NCBI RefSeq assembly: GCF_027744825.2 | Contig: NC_071340.1 | Coordinates: 1,743,501 to 1,807,500 of the forward strand | Direction of reading: 5' to 3' | Source of the DNA: Synchiropus splendidus | Taxonomy: Eukaryota > Chordata > Actinopteri > Syngnathiformes > Callionymidae | Length of the DNA stretch: 64,000 nucleotides | In this document: piece by piece, positions 1-12,724 of the stretch | How the letters are laid out: each line of letters opens with the position of its first letter | How positions within the stretch are numbered: position 1 is the first letter of the stretch | Made by a program: the position numbers and the translations under genes | Notes under the pieces: model-generated | The model's database searches: none | What the model saw: the letters and a program-made list of their open reading frames with translations, nothing else | What the model was told of the DNA's origin: nothing

Positions 1-171
1 TTTCTGAAGTCATCAACTTTTTTATGTATGGCCTTCCGGAATCGACCTTATCTCAGGCTGAAAACGAGTTTTCTGCATTGTGCCATAACTTTGCAGAGAA
101 GCTTCAGAACATGGAATTTTCACTGCCCACTATAGCAGAAAGGGTATTTCTGGTATTTGCACATCAAATAT
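1..171 (+). repeat. Partial first unit
   Basis: The window opens at about unit position 18, so the start of this unit lies outside. It is a divergent copy with CATCAACTTT and TATGTATGGCC. The same combination recurs at 4290-4316, showing that units of this subtype are dispersed. Confidence 0.9.
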
Positions 172-3100
172 AAGCTGTCTGAAGTGTATTTCGAAAGTTA
201 TCAACATTTTTATGTTTGGCGTTTCGGAACTCACCTTATGTCAGGCTGAAAATGTGTTTTCTGCATTGTGCCATAACTTTGCAGGGAAGCTTCAGAACAT
301 GAAATTTTCACCTCCCACTATAACAGAAAGGGTCTTTCTAGCAGTTGCACATCAAATCTAAGCTGTCAGAAGTGTTTTTCCAAAGTTATCAACATTTTTA
401 TGTTTGGCGTTCCGTAATCCACCTTGTCTCAGGCTGAAAACGCGTATTTCGCATTATGCCATAAATTCGCTGGGAAGCTTCAGAACATGAAATTTTCACC
501 TGCCACTATAGCAGAAATGGTCTTTCTAGTAGTTACACATCAAATCTAAGCTGTCTGAAGTGTTTTTCCAAAGTTATCAACATTTTTATGTTTGGTGTTC
601 CGGAATCTACCTTTTCTCAGGCTAAAAACGCGTTTTCTTCATTGTGCCATAAATTTACAGGGAAGCTTCAGAACATGACATTTTCACCTCCCACTATATC
701 AGAAAGGGTCTTTCTAGTAGTTGCACATCGAATCTAAGCTGTCTGAAGTGTCTTTAGATAGTTATCAACATTTTTATGTTTGGCGTTCCGGAATCGACCT
801 TATGTCAGGCTGAAAATGCGTTTTCTGCATTGTGCCATAACTTTGCAGAGAAGCTTCAGAACATGAACTTTTCACTTCCCACTACAACAGAAAGGGTCTT
901 TCTAGTAGTTGCACATCAAATCTAATGTGTCTGAAGTGTTTTTCAAAAGTTATCAAGATTTTTATGTTTGGCGTTCCGGAATCGACCTTATCTCAGCCTG
1001 GAAACGTGTTTTCTGCATTGTGCCATAACTTTGCAGGGAAGCTTCAGAATATGAAATTTTAACCTCCCACTAGAGCAGAAAGGGTCTTTCTAGTATTCGC
1101 ACATCAAATCTAAGCTGTCTGAAGTGTTTTTCCAAAGTTATCAACATTTTTAAGTTTGGCGTTCCGGAACCCACCTTATCTCAGGCTGAAATCGCGTTTT
1201 CTGCATTGTGCCATAACTTTGCAGGGAAGCTTCAGAACAGGGAATGTTCACCTCCCACTATAGCAGACATGGTCTTTCTAGTAGTTGCACATCAAATCTA
1301 AGCTGTCTGAAGTGTTTTTCCAAAGTTATCAACTTTTTTATGTTTGCCGTTGCGGAATCGAACTTATCTCAGGCTGAAAACGCTTTTTACGCATTGTGCC
1401 ATAACTTTTCAGGGAAGCTTCAGAACATGAAATTTTCACCTACCACTATATCAGAAAGGGTCTTTCTAGTAGTTGCACATCAAATCTAAGCTGTCTGAAG
1501 TGTTTTTCCAAAGTTATCAACATTTTTATGTTTGGCGTTCCGGAATCAACCTTATCTCAGGCTGACAACGCGTTTCCTACTTTGTGCCATAACTTTGCAG
1601 GTAAGCTTCAGAACATGAAATTTTCACCTCCCACTACAGCAGAAAGGGTCTTTCTAGTAGTTGCACATCAAATCTAAGCTGTCTGAAGTGTTTTTCCAAA
1701 GTTATCAACATTTTTATATTTGGCGATCTGGAATCGACCTTATATCAGTCTTAAAATGCGTTTTCTGCATTGTGCCATTACTTTGCTGGGAAGCTTCAGA
1801 AAATGAAAATTTCACCTCCCACTTTAGTAGAAAGGGTCTTTCTAGTAGTTGCACTTCAAATCTAAGGTGTCTGAATTGTTTTTCGAAAGTTATCAACATT
1901 TTTATGTTTGGCGTTCCGGAATCCACCTTATCTCAGGCTGAAAACGCGTTTTCTGCATTGTGCCATAACTTTGCAGGCAAGATTCAGAACATGAAAATTT
2001 CACCTCCCACTTTAGTAGAAAGGGTCTTTCTAGTAGTTGCACATCAAATCTAAGCTGACTGAAGTGTTTTTCCAAAGATATCAACATTTTTATGTTTGGC
2101 ATTCCGGAACCCACCTTATGTCAGGCTTAAAACGCGTTTTCTTGTTTGTGCCATAACTTTGCAGGGAAGCTTCAGAAAATGGAATTTTCACCTCCCACTT
2201 TAGCAGAAACGGTCTTTCTAGTAGTTGCACATCAAAGCTAACCTGTCTGAATTGTTTTTCCAAAGTTATCAACATTTTTATGTTTGGCGTTCCGGAATCG
2301 ACCTTATCTCAGGTTGAAAACGCGTTTACTGCATTGTGCCACAACTTTGCAGGGAAGCTTCAGAATATGAAATTTTCACATCCCACTATATCAGAAAGAG
2401 TCTTTCTAGTAGTTGCACATCAAATCTAAGCTGTCTGAAGTGTTTTTCCAAAGTTATCAACATTTTTATGTTTGGCGTTCCGGAATCGATCTTATCTCAG
2501 GCTAAAAATGCGTTTTCTGCATTGTGCTATAACTTTGCAGAGAAGGTTCAGAACATGAAATTTTCACATCCCACTATAGCAGAAAGGGTCATTCAAGTAG
2601 TTGCACATCAAATCTAAGCTGTCTGAAGTGTTTTTCAAAAGTTATCAACATTTTTATGTTTGGCGTTCTAGAACCCACCTTATCTCATGCTGAAAACGCG
2701 TTTTCTGCATTGTGCCATAAATTTGCAGGGAAACTTCAGAACATGAAATTTTCACATCCCACTGTACCAGAAACGGTCTTTCTAGTAGTTGCACATCAAA
2801 TCTAAGCTGTCTGAAGTGTTTTTCCAAAGTTATCAACATTCTTATGTTTGGCGTTTCGGAACCCACCTTATGTCAGGCTGAAAATGCGTTTTTTGCATTG
2901 TGCCATAACTTGGCAGAGATGCTTCAGAACATGGAATTTTCACTGCCCACTATAGCAGAAAGGGTATTTCTAGTATTTGCACATCAAATATAAGCTGTCT
3001 GAAGTGTATTTCCAAAGTTATCAACATTTTATGTTTGGCGTTCCGAAACCCACCTTATCTCAGGTTGAAAATGGGTTTTCTGCTTCGTGCCATAACTTTG

Positions 3101-3929
3101 CAGGGAAGCTTCAGAACATGACATTTTCACATCCCACTACACCAGAAAGGGTCTTTCTAGTAGTTGCACATCAAATCCAAGCTGTCTGAAGTGTTTTTCC
3201 AAAGTCATCAACACTTTTATGTTTGGCGTTCCGGAATCAACATTTTCTCGGGCTCTAAATGCGTTTTCTGCATTGTGCCATAACTTTGCTGGGAAGCTTC
3301 AGAACATGAAATTTTGTCCTCCCACTATAACGGAAAGGGTCTTCTAGTAGTTACACATCAAATCTAAGCTGTCTGATGTGTTTTTCGAAAGTTATCAACA
3401 CTTTTATGTTTGGCGTTCCGGAATCGACCTTATCTCGGGCTCAATATGCGTTTTCTGCATTGTGCCATAACTTTGCTGGGAAGCTTCAGAACAAGAAATT
3501 TTAAACTCCCACTATAGCAGAAAGGGTCTTTCTCGTAGTTGCACATCAAATCTAAGCTGTCTGAAGTGTTTTTCCAAAGTTATCAACATTTTTATGTTTG
3601 GCATTCCGGAACCCACCTTATCTGAGGCTGAAAACGTGTTTTCTGCATTCTGCCATAACATTGCAGGGAAGCCTCAAAACATGAAATTTTCACCTCCCAC
3701 TATAGTATAAAGGATCTTTCTCGTAGTTGCACATCAAATCTAAGCTGTCTGAAGTGTTTTTCCAAAGTTATCAACATTTTTAAGTTTGGCGTTCCGGAAT
3801 CGACCTTATCTCAGGCTGAAAACGCGTTTTACGCACTGTGCCATAAATTTGCAGGGAATCTTCAGAACATGAATTTTTCACCTGCCACTATAGCAGAAAC
3901 GGTCTTTCTAGTAGTTGCACATTAAATCT

Positions 3930-4073
3930 AAGCTGTCTGAAGTGTTTTTCCAAAGTTATCAACTTTTTTATGCTTGGCGTTCCGGAATCGACCTTATCTC
4001 AGGCTTCAGAACATGAAATTTTCACCTCCCACTGTGCCAGAAACGGTCTTTCTAGTAGTTGCACATCAAATCT
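3930..4073 (+). repeat. 144-bp unit with internal 44-bp deletion
   Basis: The unit runs normally to CTCAGGCT near 4004 and then jumps straight to TCAGAACATG. It has lost unit positions from the ACGCGT palindrome through the AAGCTT site. The joined ends share GCT (GGCT before the gap, AAGCT at its far end), so this is a 3-bp microhomology deletion. The next anchor lies 144 bp on instead of 188 and the repeat phase stays shifted afterwards. Confidence 0.93.
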
Positions 4074-6164
4074 AAGCTGTCTGAAGTGTTTTTCTAAAGT
4101 TATCAACATTTTTATGTTTGGCGTTCCGGAATCGACCTTATCTCAGGCTGAAAACGCGTTTTACGCATTGTGCGATAAAGTTGCAGGGAAGCTTCAGAAC
4201 ATGAAATTTGCATCTGCCACTATAGCAGAACTGGTCTTTCTAGTAGTTGCACATCAAATCTGAGCTGTCTGAAGTGTTTTTCTGAAGTCATCAACTTTTT
4301 TATGTATGGCCTTCCGGAATCGACCTTATCTCAGCCTGAAAACGAGTTTCTGCATTGTACCACAACTTTCCAGGGAAGCTTCAGAACATGAAATTTTCAC
4401 TTCCAACTATAGCAGAAAGGGTCGTTGGAGTAGTTGCACATCAAATCTAAGCTGTCTGCAGTGTTTTTCCAAGGTTATCACCATTTTTATGTTTGGCGTT
4501 CCGGAATCGACCTTTTCTCAGGCTAAAAACCCGTTTTCTGCATTGTGCCAAAACTTTGCAGGTAAGCTTCAGAACATGAAAATTTCACCTCCCACTAAAG
4601 TAGAAATGGTCTTTCCAGTAGTTGCACATCAAATCTAAGCTGTCTGCAGTGTTTTTCCAAAGTTATCAACTTTTTTATGTTTGGCGTTCCGGAATCGACT
4701 TTATCTCAGGCTGAAAACGCGTTTTACGCATTGTGCCATAAATTTGCAGCGAAGCTTCAGAACATGAAATTTTCACCTGCCACTATAGCAGAACTGGTCT
4801 TTCTAGTAGTTGCACATCAAATCTAAGCTGTCAGAAGTGTTTTTCCAAAGTTATCAACATTTTTATGTTTGGCGTTCCGGAATCGACCTTATCTCAGGCT
4901 GAAAACGCGTTTTACGCATTGTGCCATTACTTTGCGGGGAAGTTTCAGAACATGGAATTTTCACTACCAACTATAGCAGTAAGGGTCTTTCTAGTATTTG
5001 CACATCAAATCTAAGGTGTCTGAAGTGTATTTCGAAAGTTATCAACATTTTTATGTTTGGCGTTCTAGAACCCACCTTATCTCAGGCTGAAAATGTGTTT
5101 TCTGCATCGTGCCATAACTTTGCAGGGAAGCTTCAGAACATGACATTTTCACCTCACACCATAGCAGAAATGGTCTTTCTAACAGTTGCACATCAAATCT
5201 AAGCTGTCTGAAGTGTTTTTCCAAAGTTATCAACATTCTTATGTTTGGCGTTTCGGAACCCACCTTATGTCAGGCTGAAAATGTGTTTTCTGCATTGTGC
5301 CATAACTTTGCAGGGAAGCTTAAGAACATTAAATTTTCACCTCCCACCATAGCAGAAATGGTCTTTCTAACAGTTGCACATCAAATCTAAGCTGTCTGAA
5401 GTGTTTTTCCATAGTTATCAACATTCTTATGTTTGGCGTTTCGGAACCCACCTTATGTCAGGCTGAAAATGCGTTTTCTGCATTGTGCCATAACTTTGCA
5501 GAGAAGCTTCAGAACATGAAATTTTCACCTCCCACTGTGCCAGATACGGTCTTTCTAGTAGTTGCACATCAAATCTAAGCTGTCTGAAGTGTTTTTCTAA
5601 AGTTATCAACATTTTTATGTTTGGCGTACCGGAATCGACCTTATTTCAGCCTGAAAACGAGTTTTCTGCATTGTACCATAACTTTCCAGGGAAGCTTCAG
5701 AACATGAAATTTTCACTTCCCAGTATAGCAGAAAGGGTCTTTCGAGTAGTTGCACATCAAATCTAAGCTGTCTGCAGTGTTTTTCCAAAGTTATCAACAT
5801 TTTTATGCTTGGCGTTCCGGAATCGACCTTATCTCAGGCTGAAAACGCGTTTTCCGCATTATGCCATAAATTCGCAGGGAAGCTTCAAAACATGAAATTT
5901 TCACCTGCCACTATAGCAGAAATGGTCTTTCTAGTAGGTGCACATCAAAATCTAAGCTGTCTGCAGTGTTTTTCCAAAGTTATCAACTATTTTATGTTTG
6001 GCGTTCCGGAACCGTCCTTTTCTCAGGCTGAAAACGCGTTTTTCGCATTGTGCCATAACTTTGCAGGGAAGATTCAGAACATGAAATTTTCACTACCCAC
6101 TATAGCAGAAAGGGTATTTCTGGTATTTGCACATCAAATCTATGCTGTCTGAAGTGTATTTCGA

Positions 6165-6629
6165 AAGTTATCAACTTTTTTATGTATGGCGTTCCGGAAT
6201 CGACCTTATCTCAGCCTGATAACGAGTTTTCTGCATTGTACCATAACTTTGCAGGGAAGCTTCAGAACACGAAATTTTCACCTCCCACTATAGCAGAAAC
6301 GGTCTTTCTCGTAGTTGCACATCAAATCTAAGCTGTCAGAAGTGTTTTTCCAAAGTTATCAACATTTTTGTGTTTAGCGTTCCGGAACCCACCTAATCTC
6401 AGCCTGAAAACGCGTTTTCTGTATTGTGCCATAACTTTGCAGGGAAGCATCATAACATAAAATTTTCACCTCCCACTAACGTAGAAATGGTCTTTCTAGT
6501 AGTTGCACATCAAATCTAAGCTGTCTGCAGTGTTTTTCCAAAGTTATCAACTTTTTTATGTTTGGCGTTCCGGAACCGACCTTATCTCAGGCTGAAAGCG
6601 CTTTTTACGCATTGAGCCAGAACTTTGCA
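6165..6629 (+). repeat. Local duplication, copy 1 (4-unit offset)
   Basis: This stretch matches 6917-7381 at an offset of 752 bp, exactly four units. Shared private changes are TATGTATGGCG with CAGCCTGATAACGAG, GTGTTTAGCG, CACTAACGTAG and GAAAGCGCTTTTTACG. The copies separate after the AAGCTTCA near 6630. It is the only clear higher-order repeat in the left block. Confidence 0.82.
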
Positions 6630-6916
6630 GGGAAGCTTCACAACATGACATTTTCATCTCCCACTATAGCAGGAAGGGTCTTTCTAGTAGTTGCACAACC
6701 AATCTTAGCTGTCTGAAGTGTTTTTCCAAAGTTATCAACATTTTTATGTTTGGCTTTCCGGAATAGACCTTATCTCAGGCTGAAAACGCGTTTTCTGCAT
6801 TGTGCCATAACTTTGCAGGGAAGCATCAAAACATGAATTTTTCACCTCCCACTATAGCAGAACTGGTCTTTTTAGTAGTTGCACATCAAATCTAAGCCGT
6901 CTGAAGTGTTTTTCTG

Positions 6917-7381
6917 AAGTTATCAACTTTTTTATGTATGGCGTTCCGGAATCGACCTTATCTCAGCCTGATAACGAGTTTTCTGCATTGTACCATAACT
7001 TTGCAGGGAAGCTTCAGAACATGAAATTTTCACCTCCCACTATAGCAGAAACGGTCTTTCTCGTAGTTGCTCATCAAATCTAAGCTGTCAGAAGTGTTTT
7101 TCCAAAGTTATCAACATTTTTGTGTTTAGCGTTCCGGAACCCACCTTATCTCAGCCTGAAAACGCGTTTTCTGTATTGTGCCATAACTTTGCAGGGAAGC
7201 ATCATGACATAAAATTTTCACCTCCCACTAACGTAGAAATGGTCTTTCTAGTAGTTGCACATCAAATCTAAGCTGTCTGCAGTGTTTTTCCAAAGTTATC
7301 AACTTTTTTATGTTTGGCGTTCCGGAACCGACCTTATCTCAGGCTGAAAGCGCTTTTTACGCATTGTGCCAGAACTTTGCA
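6917..7381 (+). repeat. Local duplication, copy 2 (4-unit offset)
   Basis: This is the partner of 6165-6629. Visible differences are few, for example CATGACATAAAA here against CATAACATAAAA, and GCATTGTGCCAGAAC against GCATTGAGCCAGAAC. Identity this high between units four apart, in a block of otherwise divergent units, implies a recent local exchange. Confidence 0.82.
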
Positions 7382-8021
7382 GGGAAGCTTCAGAACATGA
7401 AATTTGCACCTGCCACTATAGCAGAACTGGTCTTTCTAGTCGTTGCACATCAAATCTAAGCTGTCTAAAGTGTTTTTCCAAAATTATCAACTTTTTTATG
7501 TTTGGCGTTCCGGAACCGACCTTATCTCAGGCTGAAAACGCGTTTTACGCATTGTGCCATATCTTTGCAGGGAAGCTTCAGAACATGAAATTTTCACTTC
7601 CCACTATATCAGAAAGAGTCTTTCTAGTAGTTGCACATCAAATCTAAACTGTCTGAAGTGTTTTTCCAAAGTTATCAACATTTTTATGTTTGGCGTTCCA
7701 GAATCGATCTTATCTCAGGCTAAAAATGTGTTTTCTGCATTGTGCTATAACTTTGAATTGAAGGTTCAGAACATGAAATTTTCACATCCCACTATAGCAG
7801 AAAGGCTCTTTCAAGTAGTTGCACATCAAATCTAAGCTGTCTGAAGTGTATTTCCAAAGTTATCAACACTTTTATGTTTGGCTTTCCGGAACCCATCTTA
7901 TTTCAGGCTGAAAATGTGTTTTACGCATTTTGCCATAAATTTACAGGGAAGCTTCAGAACATGAAATTTTCACCTGCCACGATAGCAGAACTGGTCTTTC
8001 TCGTAGTTGCAGATCAAATCT

Positions 8022-10278
8022 AAGCTGTCTGAAGTGTTTTTCCAAAGTTATCAACATTTTTATGTTTGGCGTTTCGGAACTCACCTTATGCCAGGCTGAA
8101 AATGCGTTTTCTGCATTGTGCCATAACTTTGCAGGGAAGCTTCAGAACATGAAATTTTAACCTCCCACTATAGCAGAAAGGGTCTTTCTAGTAGTTGCAC
8201 ATCAAATCTAAACTGTCTGAAGTGTTTTTCCAAAGTTATTAACACTTTTATGTTTGGCGTTCCGGAACCCACCTTATCTAAGGCTGAAAATGCGTTTTCT
8301 GCATTGTCCCATAACTTTGAAGGAAAGCTTCAGAACATGAAAGTTTCACCTCCCACTATAGCAGAAAGGGTCTTTCTAGTAGTTCCACATCAAATATAAG
8401 CTGTCTGAAATGTTTTTCCAAAGTTATCAACATTTTTATGTTTGGCGTTCCGGAATCGACCTTATCTCAGGCTGAAGACGCGCTTTACGCATTGTGCCAT
8501 AACTTTGCAGGGAAGTTCCAGAAAATGAAATTTTCACCTCCCACTATAGCAGAAAGGGTTTTTCTAGTAGTTGCCCATTAAATCTAAGCAGTCTGAAGAG
8601 TATTTAGAAAGTTATCAACATTTTTACATTTGGTGTTCTAGAACCCATCTTATGTCAGGCTGAAAATGCGTTTTCTGCATAGTGCCATAACTTTGCAGGG
8701 AAGCTTCAGAACATGAAATTTTAACCTCCCACTATAGCAGAAAGGGTCTTTCTAGTAGTTGCACATCAAATCTAAGCTGTCTGAAGTGTTTTTCCAAAGT
8801 TATCAACATTTTTATGTTTGGCGTTCCGAAACCCACCTTATCTCAGCCTGAAAACATGTTTTCTGCTTTGTGGCATAACTTTGCAGGGAAGCTTCAGAAC
8901 ATGAATTTTTCACATCCCACTGTAGCAGAAAGGGTCTTTCTAGCATTTGCACATCAAATCTAAGCTGTCTGAAGTTTTTTTCCAAAGTTATCAACGTTTT
9001 TATGTTTGGCGTTCCGTAATCCACCTTGTCTCAGGCTGAAAACGCGTTTTTTCGCATTATGCCATAAATTCGCTGGGAAGCTTCAGAACATGAAATTTTC
9101 ACCTGCCACTATAGCAGAATTGGTCTTTCTAGTAGTTACACATCAAATCTAAGCTGTCTGAAGTGTTTTTCCAAAGTTATCAACATTTTTATGTTTGGTG
9201 TTCCGGAATCTACCTTTTCTCAGGCTAAAAAAGCGTTTTCTTCATTGTGCCATAAATTTGCAGGGAAGCTTCAGAACATGAAATTTTCACCTCCCACTAT
9301 AGCAGAAAGCGTCTATCTAGTAGTTGCACATCAAATCTAAGCTGTCTGAAGTGTTTTTCAAAAGCTATCAACATTTTTATGTTTGGCGCTGTGGAATCGA
9401 CCTTATCTCAGCCCGAAAACGCGTTTTACATATTTTGCCATAACTTTGCAGGGAAGCTACAGAACATTAAATTTTAACATCCCACTATAGCAGAAAGGGT
9501 CTTTCTAGTAGTTGCACACCAAATCTAAGCTGTCTGAAGTGTTTTTCCAAAGTTATCAACATTCTTATGTTTGGCGTTTCGGAATCAACCTTATCTCAGG
9601 CTGAAAACGCGTTTTACGCATTGTGCCATAACTTTGCAGGAAAGCTTCAGAACATGAAATTTTCAACTCCCACTATAGCAGAAAGGGTCTTTCTAGTAGT
9701 TGCACATCAAATCTAAGCTGTCTGAAGTGTTTTTCCAAAGTTATCAATATTTTTATGTTTGGCGTTCCGGAATCGACCTTATCTCAAGCTGAAAACGCGT
9801 TTCCTGCATTGTGGCATAACTTTGCAGGGAAGCTTCAGAACATGAAATTTTCACCTCCCACTATAGCAGAAAGGGTCTTTCTAGTAGTTGCACATCAAAT
9901 GTAAGCTGTCTGAAGTGTTTTTCCAAAGTTATCAACATTTTCATGTTTGGCGTTCTGGAACCCACCTTATCTCAGCCTGAAATCGCGTTTTACATATTTT
10001 GCCATAACTTTGCAGGGAAGCTTCAGAACATGAAATTTTAACATCCCACTATAGCAGAAAGGGTCTTTTTAGTAGTTGCGCATCAAATCTAAGCTGTCTG
10101 AATTGTTTTTCCAAAGTTATCAACATTTTTATGTTTGGCGTTTCGGAACTCACCTTATACCAGGCTGAAAATGCGTTTTCTGCATTGTGCCATAACTTTG
10201 AAGGGAAGCCTCAGAACATGAAATTTTAACCTCCCACTATAGCAGAAAGGGTCTTTCTAGTAGTTGCACATCAAATCT
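8022..10278 (+). repeat. Block A, copy 1 (12 units)
   Basis: The order of units is: GAACTCACC/ATGCCAGG; TTATTAACAC with TCTAAGGC; GAAGACGCG; AGTATTTAGAAAG with TTTACATTTGG; CCGAAACCC with GAAAACATG; CCGTAATCC with TTTTTTCGC (189 bp); TTTGGTGTTCC; GGCGCTGTGG with CAGCCCG; then four more. The same order recurs from 10279, 13666 and 16298. Compared with those three, this copy lacks one unit (GGCCTTGCGG with AACAGG) at about 8.95 kb. It is otherwise very similar to the copy at 13666. Confidence 0.9.
8774..8961 (+). repeat. Hybrid unit from a one-unit contraction
   Basis: The front of this unit matches those at 11030, 14418 and 17050 (CCGAAACCC, GAAAACATG, CACATCCCACTG). From about 8925 its tail matches the following unit in those copies (GCAGAAAGGG and TAGCATTTGC). 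The other three copies have both units in full. This copy therefore lost exactly 188 bp by exchange between two adjacent units, without changing the phase. Confidence 0.85.
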
Positions 10279-11594
10279 AAACTGTCTGAAGTGTTTTTCC
10301 AAAGTTATCAACATTTTTATGTTTGGCGTTTCGGAACTCACCTTATGCCAGGCTGAAAATGCGTTTTCTGCATTGTGCCATAACTTTGCAGGGAAGCTTC
10401 AGAACATGACATTTTAACCTCCCACTATAGCAGAAAGGGTCTTTCTAGTAGTTGCACATCAAATCTAAACTGTCTGAAGTGTTTTTCCTAAGTTATTAAC
10501 ACTTTTATGTTTGGCGTTCCGGAACCCACCTTATCAAAGGCTGAAAATGCGTTTTCTGCATTGTCCCATAACTTTGAAGGAAAGCTTCAGAACATGAAAG
10601 TTTCACCTCCCACTATAGCAGAAAGGGTCTTTCTAGTAGTTCCACATCAAATATAAGCTGTCTGAAATGTTTTTCCAAAGTTATCAACATTTTTATGTTT
10701 GGCGTTCCGGAATCGACCTTATCTCAGGCTGAAGACGCGTTTTACGCATTGTGCCATAACTTTGCAGGGAAGTTCCAGAAAATGAAATTTTCACCTCCCA
10801 CTATAGCAGAAAGGGTTTTTCTAGTAGTTGCCCATCAAATCTAAGCAGTCTGAAGAGTATTTAGAAAGTTATCAACATTTTTACATTTGGTGTTCTAGAA
10901 CCCATCTTATGTCAGGCTGAAAATGCGTTTTTGCATTGTGCCATAACTTTGCAGGGAAGCTTCAGAACATGAAATTTTAACCTCCCACTATAGCAGAAAG
11001 GGTCTTTCTAGTAGTTGCACATCAAATCTAAGCTGTCTGAAGTGTTTTTCCAAAGTTATCAACATTTTTATGTTTGGCGTTCCGAAACCCACCTTATCTC
11101 AGCCTGAAAACATGTTTTCTGTTTTGTGGCATAACTTTGCAGGGAAGCTTCAGAACATGAATTTTTCACATCCCACTGTAGCAAAAAGGTTATTTCTAGC
11201 AGTTGCACATCAAATCTAAGCTGTCTGAAGTGTTTTTCCAAAGTCATCAACATTTTTATGTTTGGCCTTGCGGAACCCACCTTATCTCAGGCTGAAAACA
11301 GGTTTTACGCATTGTGCCATAACTTTGCAGGGAAGCTTCAGAACATGAAATTTTCACCTGCCACTATAGCAGAAAGGGTCTTTCTAGCATTTGCACATCA
11401 AATCTAAGCTGTCTGAAGTTTTTTTCCAAAGTTATCAACGTTTTTATGTTTGGCGTTCCGTAATCCACCTTGTCTCAGGCTGAAAACGCGTTTTTTCGCA
11501 TTATGCCATAAATTCGCTGGGAAGCTTCAGAACATGAAATTTTCACCTGCCACTATAGCAGAAATGGTCTTTCTAGTAGTTACACATCCAATCT
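10279..11594 (+). repeat. Block A, copy 2 (7 units before the 6-unit repeat)
   Basis: This repeats the unit order seen from 8022 and includes the GGCCTTGCGG/AACAGG unit at 11218 that copy 1 lacks. Private changes are a one-base loss in GCGTTTTTGCATTG near 10930 and TCAAAGGC near 10534. It runs directly into the 1130-bp repeat at 11595. Confidence 0.87.
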
Positions 11595-12724
11595 AAGCTG
11601 TCTGAAGTGTTTTTCCAAAGTTATCAACATTTTTATGTTTGGTGTTCCGGAATCTACCTTTTCTCAGGCTAAAAACGCGTTTTCTTCATTGTGCCATAAA
11701 TTTGCAGGGAAGCTTCAGAACATGAAATTTTCACCTCCCACTATAGCAGAAAGCGTCTATCTAGTAGTTGCACATCAAATCTAAGCTGTCTGAAGTGTTT
11801 TTCAAAAGCTATCAACATTTTTATGTTTGGCGCTGTGGAATCGACCTTATCTCAGGCTGAAAACGCGTTTTACGCATTGTGCCATTACTTTGCAGGGAAG
11901 CTTCAGAACAGGGAATTTTCATTACCCACTATAGCAGAAAGGGTCTTTCTAGTATTTGCACATCAAATCTAAGCTGTCTGAAATGTATTTCGAAAGTTAT
12001 AAACATTTTTATGGTTCGCGTTCCGGAATCGACCTTATCACAGGCTGAAAACGCGTTTTACGCATTGTGCCATAATTTTGCAGGGAAGCTTCAGAACATG
12101 AAAATTTCACCTCCCACTATAGCAGAAAGGGTTTTTTCTAGTAGTTGCACATCAAATCTAAGCTGTCTGAAGTGTTTTTCCAAAGTTATCAACACTTTTA
12201 TGTTTGGCGTTCCGGAATCGACCTTGTCTCAGGCTGAAAACGTGTTTTCTGCATTGTGCCATAACTTTGCAGGGAAGCTTCAGAATATGGATTTTTCACA
12301 TCCCACTCTAGCAGAAAGGGTCTTTCTAGTATTCGCACATCAAATCTAAGCTGTCTGAGGTGTTTTTCCAAAGTTATCAACATTTTAATGTTTGGCGTTC
12401 CGGAACTCACCTTATCTCAGGCTGAAAACGCGTTTTCTGGTTTTTGCCATAACTTTGCAGGGAAGCTTCAGCACATGACATTTTCACCTCCCACTACAGC
12501 AGAAAGGGTCTTTCTAGTAGTTGCACATCAAATCGAAGCTGTTTGAAGTGTTTTTAGAAAGTTATCAACATTTTTATGTTTGGCGTTCCGTAATCCACCT
12601 TGTCTCAGGCTGAAAACGCGTTTTTTCGCATTATGCCATAAATTCGCTGGGAAGCTTCAGAACATGAAATTTTCACCTGCCACTATAGCAGAAATGGTCT
12701 TTCTAGTAGTTACACATCAAATCT
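11595..12724 (+). repeat. 1130-bp six-unit repeat, copy 1
   Basis: Six units at 11595, 11783, 11971, 12160, 12348 and 12536 form a higher-order repeat that starts again at 12725. Two units are 189 bp: one has GGGTTTTTTCTAG near 12130 and the other TTTTTTCGC near 12625. The order recurs in full or part at 17804, 21379 and 22321. Diagnostic marks are GAACAGGGAATTTTCATT, TATAAACATTTTTATGG and TTTTAATG. The 1-bp insertion near 12130 lets one reading frame run past the usual unit stop, giving a meaningless 156-codon open frame. Confidence 0.92.
12536..12724 (+). repeat. Hybrid junction unit of the 1130-bp repeat
   Basis: The front has GTTTGAAGTG and TTTTTAGAAAG as in the unit at 18745. The rest has CCGTAATCCACC and TTTTTTCGC as in the unit at 17426. 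The unit at 22132-22320 has the same composition. The fusion marks the exchange point that closed the six-unit repeat. Confidence 0.82.

Larger units (their letters stand above)
172..8021 (+). repeat. Left block of divergent units
   Basis: Units start at 172 and every 188 bp to 2992, then at 3179, 3366, 3554, 3742, 3930, 4074, 4262, 4449 and every 188 bp to 5765, then from 5954 every 188 bp to 8022. Neighbouring units differ at many scattered positions, and only one short local duplication is obvious, near 6.2-7.4 kb. Net length changes are one T lost at about 3028, one T lost at about 3342, a 44-bp loss near 4000, one T lost at about 4348 and one A gained at about 5949. Subtypes alternate without a fixed order. 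This is what an older, less homogenised part of an array looks like. No non-satellite sequence is present. Confidence 0.9.
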
